Shown here one piece after another: positions 42,130 through 50,624 of a stretch of DNA of 64,000 nucleotides (its first letter is position 1; every line of letters begins with the position of its first letter). Where the stretch lies: positions 248,001 to 312,000 of the forward strand of contig NZ_JAMBOV010000002.1 in assembly GCF_023715745.1 (NCBI RefSeq). Reading direction: 5' to 3'. The notes beneath the pieces were generated by a model that had not been told where the DNA came from, searched no databases, and was given only the letters and a program-made list of their open reading frames with translations. The translations under genes and the position numbers were made by a program. The DNA comes from Microbacterium oleivorans. GTDB lineage: Bacteria > Actinomycetota > Actinomycetes > Actinomycetales > Microbacteriaceae.

Positions 42130-43701
42130 GTGCCCCGAGCGATGTCGCTGAGATGGCAGCTGCTGCTGCTGCAAGCCTTCATCGTCTGCGTTGTCATCGT
42201 GATCGCCGGGGTCGTCGCGATCTCCCTGCAGGAGCGCTCCATCCGAGAGTCCTACCGGGAGCGGATGGTGGGGGTCGCCCTCTCCATCAGCCGGTTGCCC
42301 TCCATCGCCGAGGCGTTCGACGACCCCGACCCGAGCGCGACGATCCAACCGATCGCCGAGGTCATCCGCGAGGCATCCGATCTCACCTACGTCGTCGTGA
42401 CGGATGCCGCCGGCATCCGCTATTCGCATCCCAACGAGGACCGCATCGGCGAGGCGGTCTCGACCGACCCGTCCGCTCCGCTGTCGGGTCAGGTGTGGTC
42501 GGGCACCGAGACCGGCACGCTCGGCGAGTCGTACCGGGTGAAGGTCCCGCTGTACGTGGGCGGAGGCGTCTCGGGCGAAATCATCGGATCGGTGTCGGTC
42601 GGGGTGCTCGAGTCCGAGCTCGCCGCCGACGTGCAGTCGCGCCTGCCCTGGCTGCTGCTCGCCCTCGGCGGCTCGGCCGTCGTCGGCGTGTTCGGGGCGG
42701 CCGGTGTGGCAGCCCTCATCCGTCGCCGCATCCTGGGGCTGGAGCCGGGGCAGATCGCCGAGCTCGTGGGCGAGCGCGAGACGATGCTCCACCGCCTGTC
42801 GGAGGGCGTCGTGCGGGTCGACCGCGACGGCGTCGTCGTGAGTGCCAACGACGCGGCGGTCCGGCTGCTGGGCGCGGGACCGCTCGTCGGCGAACGCGCC
42901 GCAATCGTGCTCGAAGGGCCGATCCACGAGGTCCTCGTCAACGGGGAGCGCGAGGGGCGCCTCGTGCTCGCGGGGGAGCGGCCGCTGATCGCGCGTGCGA
43001 CCGGTCTCCACGACGACGACGGCAGGCCCGTCGGCGGCACGCTGCTGCTGCGCGATCACACCGAGCTGCACCAGGCGGTCCGCGAGATGGACGGTCAGCA
43101 GTCCCTCACCGACGGCCTGCGCGCGCAGGCGCACGAGTTCGCGAACTCGATGCACGTGGTGTCGGGGCTCCTCGAACTCGGCGCCTGGGACGACGCGCGC
43201 GACTTCATCGCGCGGATGCAGCCGGGCGGTTCGCTCGACATCGGTGCCGCCGGCGAGCAGCTCGGTTCCGAGCTCGCCGCACTTCTGTCGGCGAAACTCG
43301 CGCGATCGCGGGAGCTCGGCATCACGTTCTCGATCGATGCCGAGGGTGCCGTTCCCGCCGCCGTCGCGGGCGATCTCGTCACCGTCGTCGGCAACCTCGT
43401 CGACAACGCGTTCGACGCCTGCCGTGCGGGCGACACCCTGGCGCTCGCCGTCCGCGCCGATGCCGACGGAGTCGTCATCGTCGTCGAGGACAGCGGGCCC
43501 GGCGTCGACCCGGCTCTCGCCGACCGCGTGTTCGATGAGGGTGTCAGCACGAAGGATCCGAGCGCCCGCACCCGGGGTGTGGGGCTCGCACTCGTGCGTC
43601 GCATCGCCCGCCGACACTCGGGCGACGTCGTCCTCAGCCGCTCCGAACTCGGTGGCGCCTGCTTCCGCGTCGTGCTGCCCGTCGCCGCGAGGGTGTCGTG
43701 A
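42130..43701 (+). CDS. CitA/DcuS-family sensor histidine kinase
   Basis: 523 residues. Two transmembrane helices (LLLLQAFIVCVVIVIAGVVA and LLLALGGSAVVGVFGAAGVA) enclose a periplasmic PDC sensor domain (DLTYVVVTDAAGIRYSHPNE, with IGEAVS following) of the citrate/dicarboxylate type. A cytoplasmic PAS (VVRVDRDGVVVSANDAA), a short dimerisation helix with phospho-His H335 in LRAQAHEFANSMHVVSGLLE, and a HATPase domain (VVGNLVDNAFDACRAG, VEDSGPGVDP, GVGLALVRRIARRHSG) follow. GAGAAT (42118-42123) six bases before the GTG suggests a leaderless mRNA. ATG 42142 is an alternative start. Confidence 0.92.
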   Translation: MPRAMSLRWQLLLLQAFIVCVVIVIAGVVAISLQERSIRESYRERMVGVALSISRLPSIAEAFDDPDPSATIQPIAEVIREASDLTYVVVTDAAGIRYSHPNEDRIGEAVSTDPSAPLSGQVWSGTETGTLGESYRVKVPLYVGGGVSGEIIGSVSVGVLESELAADVQSRLPWLLLALGGSAVVGVFGAAGVAALIRRRILGLEPGQIAELVGERETMLHRLSEGVVRVDRDGVVVSANDAAVRLLGAGPLVGERAAIVLEGPIHEVLVNGEREGRLVLAGERPLIARATGLHDDDGRPVGGTLLLRDHTELHQAVREMDGQQSLTDGLRAQAHEFANSMHVVSGLLELGAWDDARDFIARMQPGGSLDIGAAGEQLGSELAALLSAKLARSRELGITFSIDAEGAVPAAVAGDLVTVVGNLVDNAFDACRAGDTLALAVRADADGVVIVVEDSGPGVDPALADRVFDEGVSTKDPSARTRGVGLALVRRIARRHSGDVVLSRSELGGACFRVVLPVAARVS

Positions 43702-44360
43702 GCCTCCGCGTGCTGGTCGTCGACGACGCTCCTGCCGTCGCGCACCTCCACAGTCGATTCGTCGCCGCCCACCCGGAGTGCGAGCTCATCGGCACCGCGG
43801 CATCCGGTCCCGATGCCGTCGCGGCGATCCGCTCGCTCCAACCCGACCTGGTGCTCCTCGACGTCCACCTGCCGGGCTTCTCGGGCATCGAGGTGCTGCG
43901 TGCCGTCCGAGCGGATGCCGCCGTCCGCCAGCCCGAGGTCGTCGCCGTGACCGCTGCCCGCGACGTCGAGACAGTCCGCGACGCGCGGCTCATGGGCGTG
44001 CGCCACTACATCGTGAAGCCGTTCACCGCGCACGACCTGCACCAGCGGATCGACGACGTCATCGCCGAACGGGGGGCCGCGGCATCCGGTGGCACCCTCG
44101 ATCAGACGCGGATCGACGCGGTCATGCGTCCGTCCGCGCGCAGGTCGCTGCCGAAGGGACTCACCCGCGAGACGCTCGACCTGGTGCACGACGCGCTGCG
44201 GCGCCTCGGCGGGGGGACGGCGGCCGACCTCGCAGCCGAGCTCGGCCTGTCACGTGTGAGCTGCCGGCGTTACCTCGAGCACCTCGCCGATGAGGGGGCT
44301 GCCCGCCGCACGATGGACTACGCGACGGCGGGTCGGCCGAGCACGCGGTACGTCGTGTAG
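43698..44360 (+). CDS. CitB/DcuR-family response regulator
   Basis: 220 residues. The receiver domain has the acidic pair in VLVVDDAPAVAHL, phospho-acceptor D55 in LVLLDVHLPGFSG and the Lys in YIVKPFTAHDL. The C-terminal helix-turn-helix (LGGGTAADLAAELGLSRVSC, then RRYLEHLADEG) is the CitB type. Its GTG overlaps the kinase stop (GTGA). It most likely activates the divergent tctCBA operon in response to a tri- or dicarboxylate. Confidence 0.92.
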   Translation: MSLRVLVVDDAPAVAHLHSRFVAAHPECELIGTAASGPDAVAAIRSLQPDLVLLDVHLPGFSGIEVLRAVRADAAVRQPEVVAVTAARDVETVRDARLMGVRHYIVKPFTAHDLHQRIDDVIAERGAAASGGTLDQTRIDAVMRPSARRSLPKGLTRETLDLVHDALRRLGGGTAADLAAELGLSRVSCRRYLEHLADEGAARRTMDYATAGRPSTRYVV

Positions 44361-44364
44361 GCGA

Positions 44365-44934
44365 TCAGCGCGCCGCCGCGTACTCCTCGATCACCACTCC
44401 GGAATCGAACGCGCGCGCACGGCCCAGGTCGAACGACCGTGGCGTGTAGGCCGATCCGCCGAAGAGCGGGAGGCCGGAGCCGAACGTCACGGGGTTGCGC
44501 TTGAGTATCAGGCGGTCGATCTCGGGGAGCAATGACCCCGCGAGCTGACCACCGCCGCACAGCCAGAGGTCCGCGCCCGGCTCGGTCTTCAGCTCGCGCA
44601 CCGTGCGCAGCGGTTCATCGGTGACGTCGAGTTCGGCGGAGAGTCCGTGCGGCCGGTGAGTCGCGACGACCTGCCGCAGATGCGGGTAGGGGCTCGGCAC
44701 CCCGATCTCCAGAGCCGGAGCCAGTGTGTTGCGCCCCATGATCACGGTATCGAATCGTCCCGCGGCGAGTGGGATGCCGAGGGTCTCGGCGACGTGCACG
44801 GGAAGGGTCTCCGGGAACTCATCGAGCAGGGTGCGCATGTGATCCCCCTCGACCGGGAATGCATCCGTCTCGCCGTCAGGTCCGGCGATGAAGCCGTCCA
44901 GGCTGACGGCGACGTAATAGACGAGTTCACGCAT
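44365..44934 (-). CDS. RibD/DHFR-like reductase
   Basis: 189 residues. LVYYVAVSLDGFIAGPDGET at the start, FDTVIMGRNTLAPALEIG in the middle and DLWLCGGGQLAGSLLPEIDR, then LILKRNPVTFGSGLPLFGG are the motifs of the RibD C-terminal/dihydrofolate reductase-like family common in actinobacteria. True folate or riboflavin activity is doubtful; many members reduce unknown substrates with NADPH. GGAG lies five bases before the ATG. It is divergent from a TetR gene with twin operators between them, so it is probably repressed by that protein. Confidence 0.88.
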   Translation of the reverse strand: MRELVYYVAVSLDGFIAGPDGETDAFPVEGDHMRTLLDEFPETLPVHVAETLGIPLAAGRFDTVIMGRNTLAPALEIGVPSPYPHLRQVVATHRPHGLSAELDVTDEPLRTVRELKTEPGADLWLCGGGQLAGSLLPEIDRLILKRNPVTFGSGLPLFGGSAYTPRSFDLGRARAFDSGVVIEEYAAAR

Positions 44935-44946
44935 CACAGCTCCATT

Positions 44947-44985
44947 CACGACTTTTGTCGTGGTTAATGTACGACATGTGTCGTG
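44947..44985. promoter_or_regulatory. Twin palindromic TetR operators
   Basis: Two copies of ACGAC-N4-GTCGT: 44948-44961 (spacer TTTT) and 44971-44984 (spacer ATGT), 23 bases centre to centre, about two helical turns. The second copy lies where the -35 region of the TetR gene falls (its -10 box TACAGT is at 44993-44998), so binding would repress both divergent genes. Confidence 0.75.
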
Positions 44986-45004
44986 ATCGCGCTACAGTCG
45001 CCCC

Positions 45005-45571
45005 ATGGCCCGCAACGACGAACGACGCGCCGCGCTCGCGGACGCCGGGATCCGCGTCCTCGCCGTCGAGGGGGCACGCGGGCTCACCCATCGCGCCGTC
45101 GATTCCGCCGCAGGCACCCCGCGCGGCACGGCGTCGAACTACTTCGCGACGCGAACCGATCTCATCGCGGCCCTCGTGGAGCGGATCGGACAGCGCCTCG
45201 CGCCCGACCTCACCGCCTTGGCGCCTCTGCGTGATCGGGAACCCAGCCGCGAGGTGTTCGGTGACTACATCCGTGACATCGTCCGCCGCCTGATGGCCGA
45301 CCCGCACGTCGCCCTCGCCCTGTTCGAACTGCGTCTGGAGGCCGCGCGTCGTCCCGAGGTCGCGGGCGCACTCGCCGAGTGGCGTCGTCAGGGCTTCGAG
45401 AACGACGTCGCCTTCAATCGCGCAGCGCGCCTGCCCGGGGATGCCCTCGAGATCGCCCTGTTCCACTACGCGCTCGACGGTCTGGTCTTCGACCGGCTGA
45501 CCCAGCCGCTGGACGACGGTCTCGGCGTGGACCACGCTGTCGACGTCCTCGTGTCGCGGTTGCTGCCGTGA
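45005..45571 (+). CDS. TetR/AcrR-family transcriptional regulator
   Basis: 188 residues. The N-terminal helix-turn-helix reads ALADAGIRVLAVEGARGLTH then AVDSAAGTPRGTASNYFATR. The C-terminal domain is of the TetR_C_33 style (HVALALFELRLEAARRPEVA). A TACAGT -10 box at 44993-44998 lies six bases before the ATG. It probably binds the two ACGAC-N4-GTCGT sites just upstream and controls itself, the SRPBCC gene and the divergent reductase. Confidence 0.9.
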   Translation: MARNDERRAALADAGIRVLAVEGARGLTHRAVDSAAGTPRGTASNYFATRTDLIAALVERIGQRLAPDLTALAPLRDREPSREVFGDYIRDIVRRLMADPHVALALFELRLEAARRPEVAGALAEWRRQGFENDVAFNRAARLPGDALEIALFHYALDGLVFDRLTQPLDDGLGVDHAVDVLVSRLLP

Positions 45572-46047
45572 CCGGCAGCGGCGGGACCACCTTCACCGAG
45601 GTGACCCGCGTCGCGTGCGACCCCGCGACGCTGTTCGACCTCTCGCTGTCGATCGACGCGCACCTGGACTCGATGCGTCGATCGGGCGAGCGCGCCGTGG
45701 CCGGCGTCACCAGCGGCACGATCGGGCTGGGGGAGACGGTCACCTGGCGCGCGCGTCACTTCGGGGTGATGTGGACCATGACCTCGAAGATCACCGCCCT
45801 CGACCGCCCGCGGCGATTCGTCGACGAGCAGGTGCGAGGGCCGTTCCGCGCCTTCCGCCACGAGCATCGCTTCGAGAGGGACGGCGATCTCACCCTGATG
45901 ACCGACACGGTGACGCTGCGCTCGCCCCTGCTCGGACGGATCGTCGAACCGCTCCTGCTGAAGCCCTACCTGCGGCGGCTCATTCGCTCCCGCAACGAGG
46001 TCCTGGTCGAGAAGGTCACCGCCAATCGGGGCGTCGACGGCCGGTGA
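45568..46047 (+). CDS. SRPBCC-family (START-like) protein
   Basis: 159 residues. The single alpha/beta helix-grip domain is shown by TTFTEVTRVACDPATLFDLS, GETVTWRARHFGVMWTMTSK, PRRFVDEQVRGPFRAFRHEH and LMTDTVTLRSPLLGRIVEPL. Such proteins bind hydrophobic ligands. The GTG overlaps the TetR stop (GTGA), so it is in that regulator's operon. Function unknown. Confidence 0.85.
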   Translation: MTGSGGTTFTEVTRVACDPATLFDLSLSIDAHLDSMRRSGERAVAGVTSGTIGLGETVTWRARHFGVMWTMTSKITALDRPRRFVDEQVRGPFRAFRHEHRFERDGDLTLMTDTVTLRSPLLGRIVEPLLLKPYLRRLIRSRNEVLVEKVTANRGVDGR

Positions 46048-46131
46048 GGCGGCGACTCTTCCCGTCCACCGGGGATTTCCGTGCGCGGCGCGATAGCGTG
46101 GGAGCGCGTCCGTCCCCCGCGAGAGGAACCC

Positions 46132-47844
46132 ATGAGCACTGGCAGTGAACCGGCACGTGCGTTTGCGCACGTCAGCGGGGGGTCGGCACGGTTCACGACG
46201 CTCGACGGCGTCGATCAGGTGCTCGACGCCGTCGACGCGGACGGCGTCCGGCGGCTCATCGTCGATCGGGTGAGAGCGGATGCCGCGGCCACCGGCATCC
46301 CCGTCGAGCTGCACACCAGTGGCGACCGCGGTGAGCACCTCCTCATCATCGATCCGTCCGGCGACATCGACGTCGAGGTCGACGACCGCACGGTCACGCG
46401 CGCGGAGCTGAGACAGCAGGCGTGGTGGACCACCGACCCGGCCCCCGCCGACGAGGAGGATGCGGGAGCAGAGGACGAGCAGTACGACGCCGTCGTCGAG
46501 CCGGCCGGTGACCCCGACCTCGTCGACGAGGTCCCCGCGTTCTTCCCCGCGTCTCCGACGCCCGTAAGCCAGACCGACGAACGCGCGCCCGTCTTCGACA
46601 GCGGCGACGACGACGACCTCGACGACGATGAGGCTCCCGCCGAGTGGGCGCCCGCCCGGGTGACCGAGATCCCCGCGGCCGCCTCTGCGACGGGAACCGA
46701 TCCCGTCGACGTCGCCCGCGAGTCCTTCGATGCCGAGGCTGACGCGGCACCCGAGCCGGAGCCGGCACCTGAGCCCGACGAGATACCCGAGCCCGGCGAG
46801 ACGCCCGAGCCCGACGAGACGCCCGAGCCGGATTCCCAGCCCGAGCTCGAGTCCCCGGCGGAATCCGAGCCCGCCACCGCGGATGCGGCCCCGTCGCCGG
46901 AGACGCCGTTCGAGGCATCCGCCGCGGACGGCGCTCGCCCGTCGTTCATCGAGCCGCCCACGAACCACCCCGCACAGGTGACCGGCTGGCGGTCCTTCTT
47001 CGTGCGGCTCGGCATCAAGATCCCTCCCTCCAGAGCCGAGCTCGAGCGCGCGGAGCGCGAGAGGACGGTCTCCCGCCAGTGGGCCGGATGCCGCGCCATC
47101 GCCGTCGCCAACGGCAAGGGCGGCGTCGGCAAGACGATGACGACGGCCGTCCTGTCGGCGGTGTTCGCCCGCCACGGCGGAGGCAACGTCCTCGCCTGGG
47201 ACAACAACGACACCCGTGGCACCCTCGGGTGGCGCACCGAGCAGGGCGACTACGACACGACGATCCGCGACCTGCTCCCCGAAGCAACGCGGCTGCTCGA
47301 GGCGACGGCATCCGTCTCCGACATCGCACGATTCGTCCACCACCAGTCCGTCGATCGCTACGACGTGCTGCGGTCGAACCCCGAGCTGCTGGCCGCCGAC
47401 CAGCGCATCACGACCGCCGACTTCGATCTGCTCGCACAGGTCGCGGCGCGGTACTACCGCATGGTCATCTTCGACTCCGGCAATGACGAGTCCGCCGACC
47501 GCTGGCTGCGCATGATCGACTCCGCGCACCAGCTGGTCGTCCCGACGCTGGCTGCCCCTGAGTCGGCGGAGTCGGCGGCGCTCCTTCTCGACGCGCTGCG
47601 CAGGCGGGATGAGCACTCCCGACGTCTCGCCGACGGTGCCGTCGTCGTGGTCGGTCAATCCGAACGCGCCGGCATCGGTGCCGCGCAGCGCATCGCTGCC
47701 GGGTTCGAGGGGCACGTGCGCGCCGTCGAGATCATCCCCTTCGACGATGCCCTCAAGGCGGGGCGGATCCGCTACGACGCCCTGCAGTCCCGCACGAAGG
47801 ACGCCTGGATGCGCGCCGCCGCCGCCGTCGCGGACGGGCTGTAA
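46132..47844 (+). CDS. ParA/MinD-like ATPase with long acidic proline-rich N-terminal region
   Basis: 570 residues. Residues 1-110 form a small domain with no recognised family. Residues 110-280 are acidic and Pro/Glu-rich with repeats such as PEPDETPEPD and EPEPAPEPDE, probably disordered. From residue 320 a ParA/MinD domain follows: deviant Walker A NGKGGVGKTMTT (K329 signature lysine, K334 P-loop lysine), NVLAWDNNDTRGTLGWRTEQ and YYRMVIFDSGNDESADRWL. Such architecture is seen in actinobacterial ATPases linked to secretion (EspI/EccC-associated) or cell-surface functions. No ParB is adjacent. Ribosome binding site GAGAGGAA; TAGCGT (46094-46099) is a likely -10 box. Confidence 0.85.
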   Translation: MSTGSEPARAFAHVSGGSARFTTLDGVDQVLDAVDADGVRRLIVDRVRADAAATGIPVELHTSGDRGEHLLIIDPSGDIDVEVDDRTVTRAELRQQAWWTTDPAPADEEDAGAEDEQYDAVVEPAGDPDLVDEVPAFFPASPTPVSQTDERAPVFDSGDDDDLDDDEAPAEWAPARVTEIPAAASATGTDPVDVARESFDAEADAAPEPEPAPEPDEIPEPGETPEPDETPEPDSQPELESPAESEPATADAAPSPETPFEASAADGARPSFIEPPTNHPAQVTGWRSFFVRLGIKIPPSRAELERAERERTVSRQWAGCRAIAVANGKGGVGKTMTTAVLSAVFARHGGGNVLAWDNNDTRGTLGWRTEQGDYDTTIRDLLPEATRLLEATASVSDIARFVHHQSVDRYDVLRSNPELLAADQRITTADFDLLAQVAARYYRMVIFDSGNDESADRWLRMIDSAHQLVVPTLAAPESAESAALLLDALRRRDEHSRRLADGAVVVVGQSERAGIGAAQRIAAGFEGHVRAVEIIPFDDALKAGRIRYDALQSRTKDAWMRAAAAVADGL

Positions 47845-47845
47845 G

Positions 47846-48127
47846 TCAGCGAGCGGGCCCGCGGAAGCTCTCGATCGGACGCTCGTCCCACGTCGTGAAC
47901 GGATCGTCGCCCACCTCGGCCATGAGCGCGGGACGCGCGGCAGCCGCGGACTCCGCGGATTCCCACAGCGCGATCCCGACGAGGCGGCCGCCCTCGTCGT
48001 CGACCACACCCGTCCACTCGAGCCCGGGCTGCTCACGGGCGACCCGGCTGTAACGGCGCATCGAGTCGATCACCGCGTCGCGGTGTTCCGGCTTGGGTGA
48101 ATGGACGGAGATCACGGCGAACGTCAT
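47846..48127 (-). CDS. ABM/quinol-monooxygenase-like small protein
   Basis: 93 residues with the ABM alpha/beta fold: FAVISVHSPKPEHRDAVIDS, SRVAREQPGLEWTGVVDDEG, RLVGIALWESAESAAAAR. It is convergent with the ParA-like gene, ending two bases after it. The reaction is unknown. Confidence 0.75.
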   Translation of the reverse strand: MTFAVISVHSPKPEHRDAVIDSMRRYSRVAREQPGLEWTGVVDDEGGRLVGIALWESAESAAAARPALMAEVGDDPFTTWDERPIESFRGPAR

Positions 48128-48140
48128 GCCCGGCAGTCAA

Positions 48141-48332
48141 TCACCCGTCGGCGGGGCGGACCACCCGTGTCGGCCGCCGCTGCAGGTCGCCGCCGCAGTT
48201 CGGGCAGGCGTGTCCGGGGAATCCATCGCGGCATCCGGCGCACCACGTGCACTCGTACGAGCAGATGTACGCCTCACCCCTCGGCGGCAGATCGCACGCA
48301 CAGGATTCGCAGGTCGGGCGCATCTCCAGCAT
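48141..48332 (-). CDS. DUF1272 cysteine-rich zinc-binding protein
   Basis: 63 residues with four paired cysteine motifs: MRPTCESCACDLPP, AYICSYECTWCAGC and HACPNCGGDLQRRP. This is the DUF1272 pattern, which begins MLE-RPTCE, so the ATG at 48332 was chosen. It probably folds around two zinc ions. TATCGT at 48339-48344 lies six bases before the ATG, the leaderless spacing. Confidence 0.88.
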   Translation of the reverse strand: MLEMRPTCESCACDLPPRGEAYICSYECTWCAGCRDGFPGHACPNCGGDLQRRPTRVVRPADG

Positions 48333-48438
48333 CCTCCGACGATAGGACGGGCGACGAGCTCGTCGCGGGCCGGCACCTGCCGCCCAGCGGCGTAATCCTG
48401 CCGATTCCGTTGCGCCCGACGTGGGGGAGGATGGGCAG

Positions 48439-49281
48439 ATGACCGGCGAGACGGACGACACGCGGCTGATCGAGATCGCCGCGCGGCTGAGCGTGGCTCC
48501 CGCCGGTGATTTCGTCGCGTTGCGCACCGCCGCCGCGGCGGAGGCTTCCGACAAGGTTCTCGCGGCGGCGATCAAGAAGCTCCGGAAGCCCGTCCTCGCC
48601 GCCTGGGTCGTCAACCTGCTCGCGTCCGATGACGCCGACGCGCTCACCCCGGCCGCCGACCTCGCCGACGAGTTCCGGGAGGCAGTGGATGCCGGTGACG
48701 CCCGCGCTCTCACCGATCTCACCCGCCGTCGTCGCAGCATCCTCCGCGACCTCGTCGACCGCGCCGTGAAGCGTGCGGGCGAGCGCGGTGTGGAGGTGGG
48801 CGGCGCCGTCCGCATCGCGGTCGAGCAGACTCTCGACGCCGCGCTGCGGGACCCGGATGCCGCGGCCGCCGTCTCGAGTGGGCGGCTGCTGCGCCCCATC
48901 GAGGCCACGGGAATGGACGCGCCCGACCTCACCGACGCGGTCTCGGGCCCGTTCGAGGTCGGAACAGCCCGGCCGGAGCCGAGCGATGAGCTCGCCGAGC
49001 GCCGCGCCGCTCGTGATGCCGCTCGCGCGGCAGCCGTGGCTCGTCGCCACGCCGAGAGCGCCGAGCGCGACCTCGCCCGTGTCGAGGAGGACTGGCGGAG
49101 GGCGCAGGAGCGCACAGCGTCGCTCGAGGATCGTCTCGCCGAACTCGATCGCGAGCGGGCTCGGCTCGAGGACGACATCGCGCGGGCCCGCGACGCTCAC
49201 ACCGACCTCACGGAGCAACGCCGACGCGCGCGCGAGGCGGCGAAGAAGGCGAGATCCGCTGCGGAGCGGGTGCGGGAGTGA
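48439..49281 (+). CDS. Coiled-coil hypothetical protein
   Basis: 280 residues, family not recognised. Residues 1-150 are helical (AAAEASDKVLAAAIKKLRKP, LAAWVVNLLASDDADALTPA, RRRSILRDLVDRAVKRAGER). Residues 190-280 are a long charged coiled coil (DLARVEEDWRRAQERTASLE, RLAELDRERARLEDDIARAR). GAGGAT (48427-48432) lies six bases before the ATG. Comparable proteins occur widely in actinobacteria without a known role. Confidence 0.75.
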   Translation: MTGETDDTRLIEIAARLSVAPAGDFVALRTAAAAEASDKVLAAAIKKLRKPVLAAWVVNLLASDDADALTPAADLADEFREAVDAGDARALTDLTRRRRSILRDLVDRAVKRAGERGVEVGGAVRIAVEQTLDAALRDPDAAAAVSSGRLLRPIEATGMDAPDLTDAVSGPFEVGTARPEPSDELAERRAARDAARAAAVARRHAESAERDLARVEEDWRRAQERTASLEDRLAELDRERARLEDDIARARDAHTDLTEQRRRAREAAKKARSAAERVRE

Positions 49282-49551
49282 TCAGCCGCGGGCGCGGTGC
49301 TGATCGAGCGCGGTCGTCGCCGTGGACCAGACCAGGGTCTGAGCGACCTCCTCGGCACGGTCGTACCGCGGACCGCTGAGGACCACGAACACCGCTCCGA
49401 CGACGTCGATGAAACCCGCCACCTCGCCCGCGATCCGGACCTCGTAGCGGTCTTCCGCGATCAGGTCCCATTGGATGCGCGATGCGCGCGGCGGGGCGTC
49501 GGCGGGCCGACGAGTCGGCGATGCACGCAGCGTCTCCGAATCCACGTACAT
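49282..49551 (-). CDS. Small hypothetical protein
   Basis: 89 residues starting MYVDSETLRASPTRRP, with a core of four beta strands (IQWDLIAEDRYEVRIAGEVA, GFIDVVGAVFVVLSGPRYDR). Not a family I recognise. The ATG at 49551 has GAGGTG six bases upstream; ATG 49605 would add 18 residues. It ends directly against the convergent coiled-coil gene. Confidence 0.6.
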   Translation of the reverse strand: MYVDSETLRASPTRRPADAPPRASRIQWDLIAEDRYEVRIAGEVAGFIDVVGAVFVVLSGPRYDRAEEVAQTLVWSTATTALDQHRARG

Positions 49552-49656
49552 GTTCCGCACCTCATCCCGCTCGCCCAGTCGACAAAGATCCCAGGTGACC
49601 ACCATGGACCGGGGACAGGGGCGGGCAGAGGGGATTGACGACGCGCGACCCGCGCG

Positions 49657-50538
49657 CTACGCGATCGCCGGCGACCGCTCGGCCGCTTCTCGGACAGCGG
49701 ATGTGACGGTGTCGAGCAACGGGGAGGCGAGGTTCCACCGCTGCCAGAACAGCGGAACCTCGATCGTGTCATCGGCGAGGACGACGAGGGTCCCATCAGC
49801 CACGCCGGCCTCGAACTGGCCCGGGAGCAGCATTCCCCACCCGAGCCCGATCGTGATCGCGTGCGCGAACTCGGCCGACGCACTGATGATGTGCCGGGGC
49901 GCGTCGCGTCGTGCGCCGTGCCGGCGCGCGAACGCGTCCTGCAGCGTGTCGTGGCGGTCGAAGTCCACTCTGGGCGCCGTCTCGAGCGCAGTGCGGCCGA
50001 GGCCGTCGGGGAACCAGCGATCGGCGAAGTCGCGCGTCGCCACGGCGGTGTAGCGCATCCGGCCGAGCGGTGAGGCGACGCATCCGGCGACGGGTTCGCG
50101 CTGCGAGGTGACCGCCGCCATCACCGTCCCCGCCGCGAGAAGCTGCGCCGTCCGTTCCTGGTCCTCGCGGTGGAGCTCGAATGTGACGGCGTGCTCCGCG
50201 GTGACCGCCGTCAGCGCCGGAAGGAACCACGTGATCAACGAATCGGCATTGACGGCGAGCGGCACGAGCGGCGTCCCGGTCTCGTCGCCGAGGGCAGCGC
50301 GGGCATCGTGCTCCAGGAGGTCCAGCTGGCGGGCGAGCCGCACCAGCGGTTCGCCCGCCTCGGTGGCCGTCACCGGCTTGGTCCGTCGTAGCACCACACG
50401 CCCGACGCGCTGCTCGATCACACGGATCCGCTGACTCACCGCGCTGGGGGTGATGCCGAGTCGAGCCGCCGCACGGTCGAGGGTGCCTGCGTCGACGGCG
50501 GCGGCCAGCGTGCGCAGGTGCTCGAGCGGGATGTCCAT
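49657..50538 (-). CDS. lysG: LysG/ArgP-family LysR regulator of amino acid export
   Basis: 293 residues. HTH: LEHLRTLAAAVDAGTLDRAA, then RLGITPSAVSQRIRVIEQRV, the ArgP/LysG style. The C-terminal domain matches the same group (VNADSLITWFLPALTAVTAE; CVASPLGRMRYTAVATRDFA). It is divergent from a LysE gene, the LysG/LysE arrangement of Corynebacterium, so it probably activates export when basic amino acids accumulate. TAGGCT at 50546-50551 lies seven bases before the ATG. Confidence 0.9.
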   Translation of the reverse strand: MDIPLEHLRTLAAAVDAGTLDRAAARLGITPSAVSQRIRVIEQRVGRVVLRRTKPVTATEAGEPLVRLARQLDLLEHDARAALGDETGTPLVPLAVNADSLITWFLPALTAVTAEHAVTFELHREDQERTAQLLAAGTVMAAVTSQREPVAGCVASPLGRMRYTAVATRDFADRWFPDGLGRTALETAPRVDFDRHDTLQDAFARRHGARRDAPRHIISASAEFAHAITIGLGWGMLLPGQFEAGVADGTLVVLADDTIEVPLFWQRWNLASPLLDTVTSAVREAAERSPAIA

Positions 50539-50624
50539 GCCCGCGAGCCTAATGAAGCTTTACTTCACATCGTGCAGAATCCTTCGCTGTACTGCATGCA
50601 CCATCCACACCTACCGTGAGAGCT

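Noticed and set aside
46740..46870. GAGCCCGACGAG-type tandem repeats
   Set aside because: In frame with the acidic Pro/Glu segment of the ParA-like protein; low-complexity coding sequence, not an independent repeat element.
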